A DNA stretch of 64,000 nt from Tomocerus qinae (lineage: Eukaryota > Arthropoda > Collembola > Entomobryomorpha > Tomoceridae): NCBI GenBank assembly GCA_020055645.1, contig CM034550.1, positions 20,864,880 through 20,928,879 of the forward strand. The letters are read 5' to 3'. Below the pieces are notes generated by a model. The model worked only from the letters and a program-made list of their open reading frames with translations, searched no databases and was not told the DNA's origin. Below, piece after piece: positions 35,301 to 48,293 of the stretch (the stretch's first letter is position 1; each line of letters begins with the position of its first letter). A program made the position numbers and the translations under genes.

Positions 35301-38300
35301 AGTAATTAGTCAGAACGATCCCTTCTTCATTGCAGTTTTATTTTATATGTATATAAACGTTGTGAGGGTTTTCTGCGAAATATCTAAGAGAATCTTGATA
35401 TATGGGTGCATAGAGATACAAACTAAACAGAGAATCTCTGGCCCCAACCAGCCCCCTTCATTAATAAAATTCATTGTAACCGCAAAGAAAAGTAATGGAG
35501 TGGGAAAATAAGGAGCAATGAGTCGACTTCTACAAATTGGTCCACTTCCAGGATATCTCCCTTCGCTTTGTCTTATCACTAAAGAGGGCCGTGCATAGAC
35601 ATACCTACACAGAGCAGACTACCAAAAGAATTTTACACGCCTACATTATTTGCTCCTATGTGGACCAAAAATCACTCTAACAAAGCGTTGGGATAGGAGC
35701 AATAATAATATCCTCACTCAAAGGGAAATGTAGTGATAAGCAGGGAAGGAGGAAATACGGGAGAATATTCGGGAGAGACAGAACAACTTCTGCTATCCAT
35801 CTCTTCTCATTTCTCCTAATTTATTTTTGGTTGCATTTTCTTCCCTCTCCTCCTCAGTGTCATGTCTAATATTCGACTGTAAGTAGATTGGTGTTAGTTA
35901 ACTTACAGTATACTGTATTAATGCTATAAGCGTGTATAATATGTCCTGCACGTATTTACTACTTGGGGTTAACTAATGCATGTACCAAAATAGGTTTTCG
36001 GAAGATGAATGTTTCTTTTATACAGTTGTATCTACTAGGATATAATTGGAGGTAGTATTAAGTAGTTAGTCTGCTATAGGTGAGCTATTTTCGAGTAGTT
36101 GAGTTGATCAAAACATCCCCTCTGGTTTGTATTGAATTGCATTCCTTCAAATTCACTTAAGGTCGTGACATGAGGGTTGCTCTCCTACTCTTGCCATTCC
36201 TTACTTGTATTACTTAATGCATTACATTGTAGAAATAGCTTAACTTTATTACAGCACACTTGCACTTTAATATTAGTGCATGGTTTACCATTCGAGAAAG
36301 ATGGGCAATTTGCCCCAACTAAATAAGCAGTTGCTATCATGTGTCTTTATTACATAATAATGTATACCGTAATTCAGTACAGCATGAGGTATGTCTATTT
36401 CTATGCTCTCCTCGGTTCTGCTTTAACTCTTGGATCTAGTCTGCTTTATTTTATGTCGACAAGACATCATTACCTAACGTGAAATTACCTTTGTCATTTA
36501 TTCGACATTCATACTGCACATACATTACTTGTATTATTTTGTTACTTAGCCAGTTACTTCCTAAGCCCAAAAATACAAATATACACAGCATACAAAAAAC
36601 AGATCTCTTGTCAAATTCTCTTTCACATGACAGAACGACCAACTCTACTTTGTCTACACTAATTTCTTCCTCTTTTTCATCTTCAATGTCTTTTTAATGC
36701 AAATTAGATACAGTTTCTATTTATGCATACAAACAATTCAGTCCAACTGTTTGACGCATACAAAATGCACTGCGTCCTTTTCAATTACACATTCTCTTCT
36801 ATTTTACTCTCGCTTTTCTAAAGAGAGTGAATTGGTCTGCATCTACAATAGAAACAGGGCACAGCTTGGAATCTCGTAGGAACCTTCACCCCTTAATATA
36901 AAAGATTAAATTGGTTTTGCAATGTAAATGTAGCAAAATGCATTCCCACATCTGTACTACTAACAGCAATAGCTATATCTAATACACAATGAATAGAGTG
37001 ACACTAGTAAATGCAAAGCGAGTCTTATCTTCCATTATATTGTTAATTGCACGGATTAAGTTTAACAAACTGTCACAACACAGCAAGTAATTCCAGATCT
37101 ATTACTACGTGCTTCGAAATAAATTTTGCGGATTTAATGAATCATATACAAAATTGCAATCTTTTAGGATTTAATTATTTGTAGGGAGTCTGCATGTTAC
37201 AACACTGATGACAATTTGTGATCTAATTAGTGTATTGCATAATAATTTTTTTTAAATTTATTAATTTTTACCTTTCGGTGGCTTATCAATGGAATTTTAG
37301 TATTATTGCAATTCATAGTCGATCAGGTAATGAAAAAAGTTGCACCGAATTAGTATGAAATTAGGGAAAAGAAAATAAAAAGTTAGTGTATTAGAGGAGT
37401 GGAGTAAGAATGACTGGAGGAAACGATAAGAATAGAGAGCGGTAATGTAACTCTGGAGAGATGTAAGATTCAGTGACATCATAGGAGGCTGAAGGAAAAG
37501 CCGGAGAGAAGTGACAATAAGTACAAACAGGAGAATTTTTAATCCCATCAGATTGACAGGGAAATCCTTTCAGAGCTTAGGAAGCTAATGAGGCATTCTG
37601 TTCTCTCTTTCTCATCTCTGTGCAGCAGTGAGAGTGCCACCTCTCCAGACACCCGTCCTAGCTGCCCGCACTCCAGTCTGCACCTACCTATCTTACATGT
37701 ACATACATACAAACTTAACGAAGACTTTGCCATCAAAATTTTGGCTTTCCTTATCTCCGTATTTCTGTCTTCCCTTGAATTGAGTTGGTTTGATTTCCTC
37801 TGGTTTGTCATCTCAGCTAAGCCCGTCTCCCTATGCAACTTTCCCCCTTTTCTTCCTCATCACTAGCCTCACTTGGAGAGGATGAATTCAATTGCCAATT
37901 CAACTCAGGCAAATTATCTAACTCATAAATAAACAAACCTCTTAACAATCAAAGTAATTAGATAAAACTTTCACAGAGGATTTACTATAATATTTAATCA
38001 TAACAAGGAATTTGTCTATAAGCAATCTTCTTCGGTATTCAGCTCATCGTTTAATGATGATGCTTCCCATTTGTAATTATTTATGATTTCGTTTTATTTA
38101 TTACATATAGTTTTCTTAGATTTGTTTAGTTGCAGTAGTAAACTTGAACGTGTAACCGAAATGAGTTAAAAACATCCAACCGTACTTATTAACTGGGACA
38201 TAATTCAAATACCAAAAATGAAAACCCAAAATTAAGAATGAACAAATAACATTAGAGAAAATGCTATTTAAGTGGCTCGTGTTCCGATTACTTTTAGACT

Positions 38301-40616
38301 GGCCCAAGTATCTGAGTCTATTTTGATAACCCACGTCATGTCACGTCATTTTCCGTCACGATTACTTTTCCCACAGTATTTTCGACTTACCGACAGTAAG
38401 TAGGCAGGTACGTGCTCTAAGGTATGTATATAGATACATAATAAACACTGTACATACACTTTGGACTTTTCTGGCCTGGTTTTTACTCCATAAATAATCC
38501 CAAAGATCTCTAGTTATCTGCAGTATCTCTTCAAACATGTGTACGTTAAACCCTACCTGTCTCTAACTCTTATCTGAATATATAACCAGCAAAGCCGGTC
38601 TAGAATTATCATATTTTCCTCGACATCCCTTTCTTAACCACCACGACTATCCATTTGGTTATCAATGTGCTCGGTGTGCATTTGCTCCTCGTTTTATGAA
38701 TTATGGGTTGAATTACATCTGTATCCTTTTCTCCCATCTCACAATATAAAGTACACTAATTTGTATAGACATTGATTTCAAGGAAAAGTAAAAAAAAATA
38801 TCCCACAATAAACCAAAAATTGATTAGTTACTTTGAATGTTCATTATCACTTAATGGTTTGATTTAATCTCACCCCTTAGCTATAGGTAAATAAAAATAA
38901 GAAAAAAATAAGGATTTAGCCATGTGGCCAAACAAAGCTAAGGAATTTGAATAACGATATCTATTAACGGTAAAATAAAATGACAGTGTTATTAAGCATT
39001 AATAGATAAGTAGCATGATAAACTGATTAGAATAGAAAATTATTGTTGCCGAGATTCGCACCTAAAACTCTTTGTTTTACTATTTGGTTTGTAAATTATG
39101 TATTAACATTAGATTTCAAAGTCAACATTTGGATGTTCGAATCAATATCCCAGAATGTTGTTATCCATTGTTGCGCTTTTACATAACATTATTATGGTTT
39201 CAGTTGTTACTTATTATTCGTGTCTGTTGCGAGATTCTTTAATGGATGTGAATATTGCTATTCACTGTAGTTCCGTAACCTACATTTAAGTAGGAACGGT
39301 AAATGTAGATGTTTTTCTCTATTTACTCAAACAAATACATCCGTAACGATAAGGGAAAAGCGACCAAGGGATAGAATTTGGTCATTTACAGTCCGATGAA
39401 ATTACATACTACATGTAGTTTGTATTTGATGTGTGCCTCAACTATTATTAAGTACTCTGCTCCGATGCTATCAACGTTTCCCTTTTATTTCTCCATATCT
39501 TAATATTCAAGTGTGTAGGTATATTCTGTAGACATTTCTATATAATAAAACACATCCTATACAAACATACTTCAAAATAATACATACTTAACCCCTCTGC
39601 GTATTAAAGTGCATATCTCATATAAATATGCATTAGCTGCACTTGAATACAAAACCATATAGTACATACCTGGTTAAAACAGGTAAGAAAGTGCGAGCAA
39701 GTAGTGAAACAAATTCAACGTGTAAATTATAGTGTAGTGTTGGAGTGAGTAGTTAGTGTTAGATTTACATTCGTACAAATACATTACACACATTAATAAT
39801 GCTCTCACACAACAAATTTCGTCGTATACACACATAACTAATGTAACAATTGTTAATACACCTTAATACAGAGCACACAGTCAATTCTAAATGAAGACAA
39901 TATAAAACAACAGCGGCCGAAGGAGACAGACGGTCCTTGGCATACAACAGTCTGTCTGTCGCAACCGCCAGATGAAAATGATTTGATATAAATGCATGCC
40001 AAGAGATATGACGAGGTGGGGGACGTGTTAATGGTAAGCAACTATTATTTTAGATGTAAAGAGCTGTTTTGTGTCCCGAGCAGAATTAGATTGGGGATTG
40101 GATTGCGGTGTTAGCTAACCCATTGCCAACCGAACTTGAATTCTCACCTGCCTTTAATAATTATGTGTTTCTACAGCTTATCAAGCATAATTTATTCCTC
40201 TGCCTCGCTTCCTCTGCTTTTTGGTGTGGAAATAATGTCTCTATTACTATTTGTTGCCTATGATTACTTTGCATGTTAAACCATACTTAATTTTATTGCC
40301 TGAGTAGAGCTACTAATGTGACTATGGAATTAAACTGACGAATTTTAATACTCCATTGCAGAGTGGTAACCTCAAGCACATACTTACAGCCATATTATTG
40401 CGAAAACAAATGGAATAAATAATGTCGTATGAGCAATCATTATAATAAGGAGAAAGGACGGAGCTGGAACAATATCACTTTATTAAAAGTAATTATTATT
40501 ATATGTAAGCACCTATTTAAGTGTAGTCAACATGGAATACCTCAATTTGCATATTTAAGTATATTCCAGAATTGTGTAGAAATCTAAAATTAACATTTTC
40601 GAGTTTGTACAAATAA
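32335..40616. other. Gene-free stretch
   Basis: About 8 kb without a recognisable gene. At 33107-33134 and 33228-33253 an imperfect inverted pair (GCCTTTAAGGAACGTGCATATATTACGT and its near inverse) bounds about 145 bp and may be a degraded MITE. Frames near 36479-36879 and 37548-37866 are open but show no domain, and the latter pair overlap on opposite strands. Confidence 0.4.
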
Positions 40617-40975
40617 CTACTGCTTGGGCTTCACAGGTGGTGAAGGAGTAACTGGCGAAGCAGAAGTTTTCGGCCTTGCAGTTCCTATCAAGGGTGGCAA
40701 TGGAGATGAAGTACTTGAAATCGGGGGCTGTACTTGAGGTTTATTTGCAATACTTGAAGGAGAGGACGAAACAACAGTACCACCATTTTCGGTCGAAGAA
40801 ACTGCAGAGTTTGCCAAACTTTCCGGAACTAGACACACGAGATTTAGCAACAGAATTACACCAAACACAAGAACCTGGAACAAAGGTCAAATTCAAATTC
40901 GCATTTTAATAGAAAGACAAAATGAACAAGAATTGAAAAGCCAACATCGGAAATAAAATTTTAACTAGCCTTCAT
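40617..40975 (-). CDS. Small secreted Ser/Pro-rich protein
   Basis: The main exon, 40617-40874, reads VLVFGVILLLNLVCLVPESLA and then a Ser/Thr/Pro-rich tail ending in PPVKPKQ. It follows a good acceptor (TTGTTCCAG) and has no in-frame ATG at its start. A six-base first exon, ATGAAG at 40970-40975, joins in phase and would give an 87-residue protein with a strong signal peptide, but its donor would be GC rather than GT, so that exon is tentative. The mature peptide of about 65 residues has no cysteines and is low in complexity (SSSPSS, STSSPLPP). It could be a mucin-like or glandular peptide. No homologue is recognised, and it stands alone in a gene-poor region. Confidence 0.5.
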
Positions 40976-42447
40976 TTTCAAACGATACTTTTAATGATTT
41001 CGGAGTTTGTAAGTGAAATTCTGCGAGATTATTTTTCTTGTCACCCCTCCAGTTTTCTATTGTCAGTTAAATCAGGTGCATCTTTGTATTTATGTAATTC
41101 CTGATGCTATTCGTATACATTATTCTTCTACAGACCTTGAAATTCACAAATTGTAAACATATTCAACATGTTTGTAAATAATACTCTCGAATAATTGAAT
41201 TATCACTAATTGAATTTACAGCTTCAATGAAATATTTTAGCATTCATTAGAATATCTAAACTCTAAGCAGCACAAACATTCTTGCCTCCAGTTATGATTC
41301 ATTTTAATAAAACCTTCACAACTGTGGTCTTGGCATTTATCATCCCTGTTGACCTTTATACGGTTGTAGATGCTCTTATTAAAATCAAGTATCACAATTT
41401 TATATCAAGTTTACAAGAACAAGAATTCTTTTTTTCCAAGAAACAGCTTTCTGAAGAATGATGAAAAACAAAAGCCTTTCTTTTCCACTCATGTTTCATT
41501 TTTATCTTATCTACACAATCTTTGTCAGTATGATGCTTTAAGTACCATTAATGATAATTCGGAGAACATAGCCTGCAAGAGAGAGACGAAAGGATGCATC
41601 AGATAGTAGATTATAATCAAAGTTGTTTGTTTGTTCAAGAAAAATTTCGTGTCTCGAGAAACTTGAATTGAGCTGCTTTACTTTATATTCTATAGAGCAT
41701 GTTCGCTTGTAATAATTTAATAACATCCTTTACTTTGAACTGTTGATCTGTTTACAGAAAGGAAAAGGAACTCACTAACTAGCCTAATTTAACTAACCAA
41801 ATCACCAAAAGGTACAGATTAAAATACAGGGTTGCTTTGACTTCTTTCACCGGAGGCCAAATGTCAGGATTTAGGTTAGCCATAATACAGTTACCATTGA
41901 GGATCATCCGAAATCATCATTTTCTACTTTGTTATTAATTTGAATGCTTTTAGGGACTTTGTTTATTTAGTACGCAGACATTTTTGATGCTCTTCTAACA
42001 GGCTCTGTAATCTAAATCTTTTGTTTCGTCTTAATTTGGTGCTAATTCATCTGGCCATCATGCACAAAAAATAAATAAACCATCTGCGAGGTTGTGTGCG
42101 AAGAACATAGTTGGATGTATAAATTATAGTTACATGACTAAACCAAGTGCCATGATGAGAAATCAGTTAACTCACTATCTTTTCTGTATTGTTGTGAGTT
42201 TGATTTGATCAGGTAAGAAGACTAGTAATTTAGTCTTTTCCGATACCCTAGGCTAAATCCCTGATTCTAAATGGATAAATTGGAATTTCGATATAGAGAG
42301 CAGGACCATTTCTACACAATTTGAGTTATAAATGTAGGCATGATAAACTGTATTCGTCAATTGTATAAAGAAAACGAAAAATCCGTCATTTCTCAAAACT
42401 AAGGTCATTTTTTGAGATCAAAAGCTAATTACCAGCTAAACTGTTAG
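40976..42447. other. Intergenic, nothing recognised
   Basis: AT-rich sequence upstream of the small secreted gene and left of the LTR element. No gene seen. Confidence 0.4.
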
Positions 42448-42452
42448 ATAAT

Positions 42453-43396
42453 CTTACGGAATTAAACTTATTTCGTCTCTATATTTCGTACTATTTCACA
42501 CTAATTCGGATTGTGAGTGAGCGTGTAACTAGCGGGATGATCCGAGGGATGCGTGGTGACCAATATCCGTTCCGTTCGAATATGGTGAGTGGGATTAGGA
42601 GATGATCAAATGAAGTCTGGATGTTGTTATGTGAAAAGAAACTCGAAGATGATTCACTGTGTATGTATTTTTGGAATGCTGGATAAATTGAGTTTATTGG
42701 AATGAAGAATTATATTTAATGCTTTGAGAGCAACTTTGTAGAGATTATACACACACTTGAAAAACCAAATTTGACGTATGGTGAAAAAACAAGTGTGAAA
42801 GAAACTTATGTACAAAAATGTGTTTAAAGAGCACAGTTATAGTGTTGTAAGTTAGCAGTTTACAAAATGATTTGAATCAATAGGTATATTAAACACAGGG
42901 TGTGGAATGGGAATGAATTATTAATTAGATAGAGATTGGGAGACAATGATATATGGATCAAAGTTACAAATTTGTTGATTCGAGATGACAAAAAGTGATG
43001 TGGGAATCGTAAAAATAGCGTTTTGGGGAAACCTACAAAATGTCAGCCCGGCTTGTTGCTGACTCAAAGTTCAAGACCAATCTTTTTAATCTAGGACGTC
43101 GGAGCGAATTCTCCAGCTCCCGACTCCAACAAAAGTTCAAGCTTCACTATCTATCTAACTATTTCTTATCGCTTATCTGCCTTCATCGCTAGTCTCAGCT
43201 TCATTTCCATAGAATTTAACATATTATTATTATTGGGTCGCTTCTAATGCTTACTATCGTTCTACAAATACAATGATTCTGGAAATGTGCAGGTAAATGA
43301 CCTAGCGTAAAGCAGCAAGGCGAAGCATAGTTTGCTATAAGAATAGGCCTATGAAAAGCGAAGCTTTTTCCTATGTTTACATAAATCTGCCTGACA
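42453..43396 (-). repeat. 3' LTR (element orientation)
   Basis: 944-bp direct repeat paired with 47350-48293. The two copies appear identical except for a C/T difference near 42721, seen by direct reading. Confidence 0.85.
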
Positions 43397-44300
43397 TCCT
43401 CTGCGGTCCCTCCTATATTTTTGCAATTTTCTGCATTTTGATACTTATAGTCGTCTCTTTTTAATAAAAGAGTGAGGGAAAAGGGTGGATACTAGTAGTG
43501 TTTAGGTTTATAATGTAGGGGAATACAAGAGTGGGTGATAGATACCATTTGTACAAACGAATAGGAGAATACTGCTAAGGGAGGAGAAAATAATACTAAA
43601 TGCTACAGATGAAGGGAATACATATTATAATTGCTATTGATATAGGTTAAAATATAACATTAATATTTAGTAAAGGGAGAATACATGGCCAAATTGGGTA
43701 AGTTTTAACAAAAAAACGTTTTATAGGGTGGAATAGGGTGTAAACTGTAGAATGTAGTGTAAAGATGAGGTGTAGTATTAAAACAATAGTATTACGGCCG
43801 TTGCCAACTATTTTGAAGTGAAGAATGGGTGGAAATGATAGGTGATAGGGTGAAGTGAGTGAAATGGCGAATGCTTGAGTAGTATGTTGAGTCTGGTGGC
43901 GATTACAAGTGGAGTTGCGATATTTTGGTTGGTAGTGTGAAATAAAGGGTGTCTGCACAGACGTTTGGCATGATCTTTTGCAATTTCTCCAACAGCAGCA
44001 TCCGGAATAGGTCTTGCCATGGGTAAAGAATGGATAGTGTGTTTAGAGAGCCGGAACAGTGCCTGTTGGTTTGAACAACAAAGATTAGTATCATGAATGA
44101 CATTTTATGCTTAGAATTAACGTGCAAAGTTCTGTTTTGGTAGTTTGACATGACTTGTCGATTTTTCTTGTTTAAGCTGAAAAGAATGCATGGTGAATAA
44201 TTAGAGTTTCATTAATGCTTTGTGTTTGTCGTTCATGTCGATGGTAAGGATTTCACGTAATTATCGCATTTGACTTGTTGGTTAAAGATTATTTGATAAG

Positions 44301-45839
44301 TCAGGGGAGGGAATTTATGTATGCTTGTACTCTCTCCTGGGACCAAGATGTGGTTGAAGATGAAGTTTCGGTAGATGATCCTATTGCACTATCTGACTGA
44401 TGATAGTGGGAGTGTAAAGAAATTGTCGATTCGCTACTATGATGCTTTTGAAGTATTTTGGAAATTGATGCTAACTTTTGGGCATCTAAACCAATGAAAA
44501 GGTCGTAAGGCAAATCGTTATGATTATGACAATCTAACGTTATCTCCTGGTTAGCAATTGGAAATATAAATTGAGAGAACTTAAAGAAATGATAAGATTG
44601 ACATGGAATATTTGCATCTTTAAATCTGCTGATAGTTCTAACATTTATTGCTGATTCCTTAACTTTGTTAGCATAAAATACTTTCAAATGTAAATTTTTG
44701 AATTTGATTTTCTTTACAGTGCCTTTACGGGTATAGAAGGGCGTATCTTCTATGGGAACAGGGTACCAAGATTTCTTTTTACTGTACGATTCTTCAACAT
44801 CTGAGGTATTGGGAACACATTCGGAGTCTGAGGGAATTTCATTGAGATTAGCATGTAAAGAGGGATTAAATGAAGGTTGAGTGAGTGATAATGGTGGAAA
44901 TTCTTCTAAGTTTACAATAAAGTTGTTCCTTGAAATAAGTACTTCTTCTGTGTGTGTACAGGGACAGTTAGAAATAGGATTGATGGTGATTGTAGCTTCA
45001 AGGACATTGCTTGCTTCTTCCTGTTGTGGAATGGCAAAGGGAATAATGTTTTGTGTTTCGACGTGGTTGTCGGTAGGTGGCGTAGTGGGATTAAATTCAG
45101 TTTCAGTGTTTGCAAATAGGTTGCTTGGTTGATTGTGATAAAGATTAAAGGTTTCGTGATGAGGGATTTGTGCATGTGCGAAAGTTTCTGGGTCAATTTG
45201 TGAATTGGTTACCAGGGGAACTTGTGAAAATGAAAAAGGGTCTGCTGCTGAGACGTTATGAGAATGAGGAATATTAACAGAATTCGTGTGTACATAATCA
45301 ATGGGATTTGAGAATGTATGAGAATTATTGCTAAAGTCGTATAATTGGGATTGGGAGGAATAGAGTTCATTGCTGATAGGTTGATTTTTCTTAAACTTGG
45401 AATTAAGGAAGATTCTAGTTTTGAACAATGATCGACGGTTGTTCGGGTTTGTCTTGGGTATATCTGCAATGGTGGGATTGGGTATTATTGGTGTTGTAAC
45501 AGTATTTTCTTTGATAAGTACTGGCTCTTGTTGTTGAGATATGATTTCTTCATTTATTTCATCTTTTTCTACTGAACTTGGTTGCTGTTGTGTGGATATG
45601 ACTGGTTTATCTAAATTTTCGTTACGTTGCTGGTGAAGCACGCATTCAATGATGTTATTGAAATGTGAAATAACCTGAGTGACAGCATCAAAATGCTTGG
45701 TGTCTACGACTATCGTTTTAGATGAACATAATTTGTGACATATTACTGTGATGGCCTGGAGTAGATCAGTAGAAGTTAGGGTACTATGTTTAGAGAATAG
45801 CTGTTGTAACTGTGGGTTTGTGTTAGTGGCGGTAGCCAT
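44301..45839 (-). CDS. Unknown 512-residue protein of the LTR element
   Basis: Single uninterrupted frame starting MATATNTNPQLQQLF. Residues 1-70 look helical (LLQAITVICHKLC, FDAVTQVISHFNNIIECV). Residues 70-360 are low complexity, rich in Asn, Gln, Pro, His and Thr. Residues about 373-457 look folded and end in DLPYDLFIGLDAQKL, reminiscent of the PYDLILG-type C-terminal strand of retropepsin-like domains, yet no D-T/S-G active site precedes it. The tail is Ser/Thr/His-rich. There is no zinc knuckle. By position it would be the element's gag or an accessory structural protein, but no family is recognised. A 64-codon frame lies just upstream (45895-46089) and short frames follow (43647-44151); neither is recognisable. 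The frame is intact, consistent with the youth of the LTRs. Confidence 0.6.
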   Translation of the reverse strand: MATATNTNPQLQQLFSKHSTLTSTDLLQAITVICHKLCSSKTIVVDTKHFDAVTQVISHFNNIIECVLHQQRNENLDKPVISTQQQPSSVEKDEINEEIISQQQEPVLIKENTVTTPIIPNPTIADIPKTNPNNRRSLFKTRIFLNSKFKKNQPISNELYSSQSQLYDFSNNSHTFSNPIDYVHTNSVNIPHSHNVSAADPFSFSQVPLVTNSQIDPETFAHAQIPHHETFNLYHNQPSNLFANTETEFNPTTPPTDNHVETQNIIPFAIPQQEEASNVLEATITINPISNCPCTHTEEVLISRNNFIVNLEEFPPLSLTQPSFNPSLHANLNEIPSDSECVPNTSDVEESYSKKKSWYPVPIEDTPFYTRKGTVKKIKFKNLHLKVFYANKVKESAINVRTISRFKDANIPCQSYHFFKFSQFIFPIANQEITLDCHNHNDLPYDLFIGLDAQKLASISKILQKHHSSESTISLHSHYHQSDSAIGSSTETSSSTTSWSQERVQAYINSLP

Positions 45840-45894
45840 GGTAGGTAAAATGTGAAAAGTTGGAAAAGTGAGAATGAGTAATATTATTTATCTA

Positions 45895-46089
45895 CTACTG
45901 ATGATGGGTGACTTTGAAAATACGTGCGTGGTGTTCAATAGGATAATGTAAATCTATCTGGTGACAGATTGCATTAATTGTGAGGTTACATAAACTTTCT
46001 GTGTCAAAATATTGTACAGAGATATTCAGATTGGTTGCTGTGCCTGAAGGAATGACTTCTGCATCGGAGACTAGATACAGCATGGGCAA
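45895..46089 (-). CDS. Possible short upstream frame of the LTR element
   Basis: A 64-codon frame, MPMLYLVSDAEVIPSG..., ends 55 bases before the start of the 512-residue ORF on the same strand. The composition is protein-like (hydrophobic alternation, FDTESLCNLTINAIC) but no motif was recognised. Spacing suggests it belongs with the larger ORF in one transcript. It may be chance. Confidence 0.3.
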   Translation of the reverse strand: MPMLYLVSDAEVIPSGTATNLNISVQYFDTESLCNLTINAICHQIDLHYPIEHHARIFKVTHHQ

Positions 46090-47349
46090 CTAAATTTATC
46101 AAAGAGTCTCTAGTTGTAAGTTCACTATAGGCTGCAAATTCTGGTACTTGAAAGTTAAGGGGTATCGACCATTGCATATTGTAGCAGTTCAGATGTTAAA
46201 GATAGAAAACACTCATGGTATATTCAAAATAATAGTTTGATTGTGTATGGAAAATAAAGTACGTAATGTAAATCGTTAGCTTAAGTGAACTGAGACAGAA
46301 GTAGAAATAAATTCATTTGAATAGAAAGGAACTGTTGATTTGACTTTGTGAACATTCAGTTTAAGTATACAGAATTTCAAGAAAAATAATAAAAAGTTAT
46401 TTTCATTGCTGTGGATAAATGTACGTTATGAATAAGGTTCACGGAGAAGTAGCTTTACAGTGACCTATTATGTACTTATATAATGTACCTAACTGAATTG
46501 CCGTATATAACGTAAGGACTGTAACGTTGACTCAATTGATGGTCGTTATACTGGACAGTGGCTAATCTGTGACGGTTTATGCTTATTAGGTAGGTACGTA
46601 TTTTTGACGGAAAGAGAATGTGGGGTCAAGCAACTTTTAGACAAAGGAAATGCGGATTGGCTGGGAACAAAGAAAATGATCGTTACGTATCGAATTATAT
46701 TTCTGAATCTCTTTCCAGCGTTTCAAGAAATGTTTTAAGTTAATTTAAGATCAAAGAAATGAATTTTGATGCATTTGGAATGATAACTGACGGGTTAGGA
46801 TTACTAGAGAATGATTAAAAGAGTTTGAAAGTGATTAGGAATATTATACATGAATATTTACGAACATGTAGTTCAATATTATTGTGAAAAAGAGCGGGGG
46901 TTGGGGAGAGAATAATGTAACTCAAACGGTAGATTTGGATACTCGGACAGTGGCCCTAAATTGCAATTGAATTATTGTTTTACATAAATCATATAATAAT
47001 GCACTGCTTAGTTGTGAGTACGACTGCCGGATAACACATACAATGGGACAGATTTCGAAGATTCAATCATTTCATCATTATTATTGACAAGATTAATTTT
47101 AAAAGGTAGAATAATTTGCTCTTTGTACCTTTTGTATAGAAGAAAGAGACTTGAGTACTTATTCTGCAGACAGGTACTTGGTTGTCTGCCCCAGGATGCA
47201 GTGACGTAAGCGGGAGGGTGCTTAGTTCAGGTTCTCCGGGCGAGCCGATTCAGGCGGGGTTCAGGACCTTTATCTTCTTACGGAATTAACTTTTATTCTT
47301 CCTTCTCTATTTGTTTGTGTCTTCCGTTCTATCATCTGTTGTGGATGAT

Positions 47350-48293
47350 CTTACGGAATTAAACTTATTTCGTCTCTATATTTCGTACTATTTCACACTA
47401 ATTCGGATTGTGAGTGAGCGTGTAACTAGCGGGATGATCCGAGGGATGCGTGGTGACCAATATCCGTTCCGTTCGAATATGGTGAGTGGGATTAGGAGAT
47501 GATCAAATGAAGTCTGGATGTTGTTATGTGAAAAGAAACTCGAAGATGATTCACTGTGTATGTATTTTTGGAATGCTGGATAAATTGAGTTTATTGGAAT
47601 GAAGAATTATATTTAATGTTTTGAGAGCAACTTTGTAGAGATTATACACACACTTGAAAAACCAAATTTGACGTATGGTGAAAAAACAAGTGTGAAAGAA
47701 ACTTATGTACAAAAATGTGTTTAAAGAGCACAGTTATAGTGTTGTAAGTTAGCAGTTTACAAAATGATTTGAATCAATAGGTATATTAAACACAGGGTGT
47801 GGAATGGGAATGAATTATTAATTAGATAGAGATTGGGAGACAATGATATATGGATCAAAGTTACAAATTTGTTGATTCGAGATGACAAAAAGTGATGTGG
47901 GAATCGTAAAAATAGCGTTTTGGGGAAACCTACAAAATGTCAGCCCGGCTTGTTGCTGACTCAAAGTTCAAGACCAATCTTTTTAATCTAGGACGTCGGA
48001 GCGAATTCTCCAGCTCCCGACTCCAACAAAAGTTCAAGCTTCACTATCTATCTAACTATTTCTTATCGCTTATCTGCCTTCATCGCTAGTCTCAGCTTCA
48101 TTTCCATAGAATTTAACATATTATTATTATTGGGTCGCTTCTAATGCTTACTATCGTTCTACAAATACAATGATTCTGGAAATGTGCAGGTAAATGACCT
48201 AGCGTAAAGCAGCAAGGCGAAGCATAGTTTGCTATAAGAATAGGCCTATGAAAAGCGAAGCTTTTTCCTATGTTTACATAAATCTGCCTGACA
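47350..48293 (-). repeat. 5' LTR (element orientation)
   Basis: 944-bp partner of 42453-43396. A short imperfect echo of its inner edge (CTTACGGAATTAACTTTTATT) occurs again just inside, near 47275-47297. Confidence 0.85.

Noticed and set aside
36479-36879. Two adjacent short + strand frames as a gene
   Set aside because: Random composition (Ser/Thr/Ile-rich), different frames, no signal or domain.
37548-37866. Pair of 90-codon frames on opposite strands
   Set aside because: Complementary overlap, no domain, no splice context.
42449-42452. LTR boundary at TA/TGATC to give canonical TG...CA ends
   Set aside because: It would leave no matching target duplication, whereas starting at 42453 gives a perfect ATAAT pair. 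The noncanonical LTR end remains a caveat.
43647-44151. Three short overlapping frames after the 512-residue ORF
   Set aside because: Mutually overlapping, short and without motifs; not supportable as genes, though a spliced env-like product cannot be excluded.
44881-45469. Overlapping frames on both strands inside the LTR element
   Set aside because: They are shadows of the 512-residue ORF with no motifs of their own.
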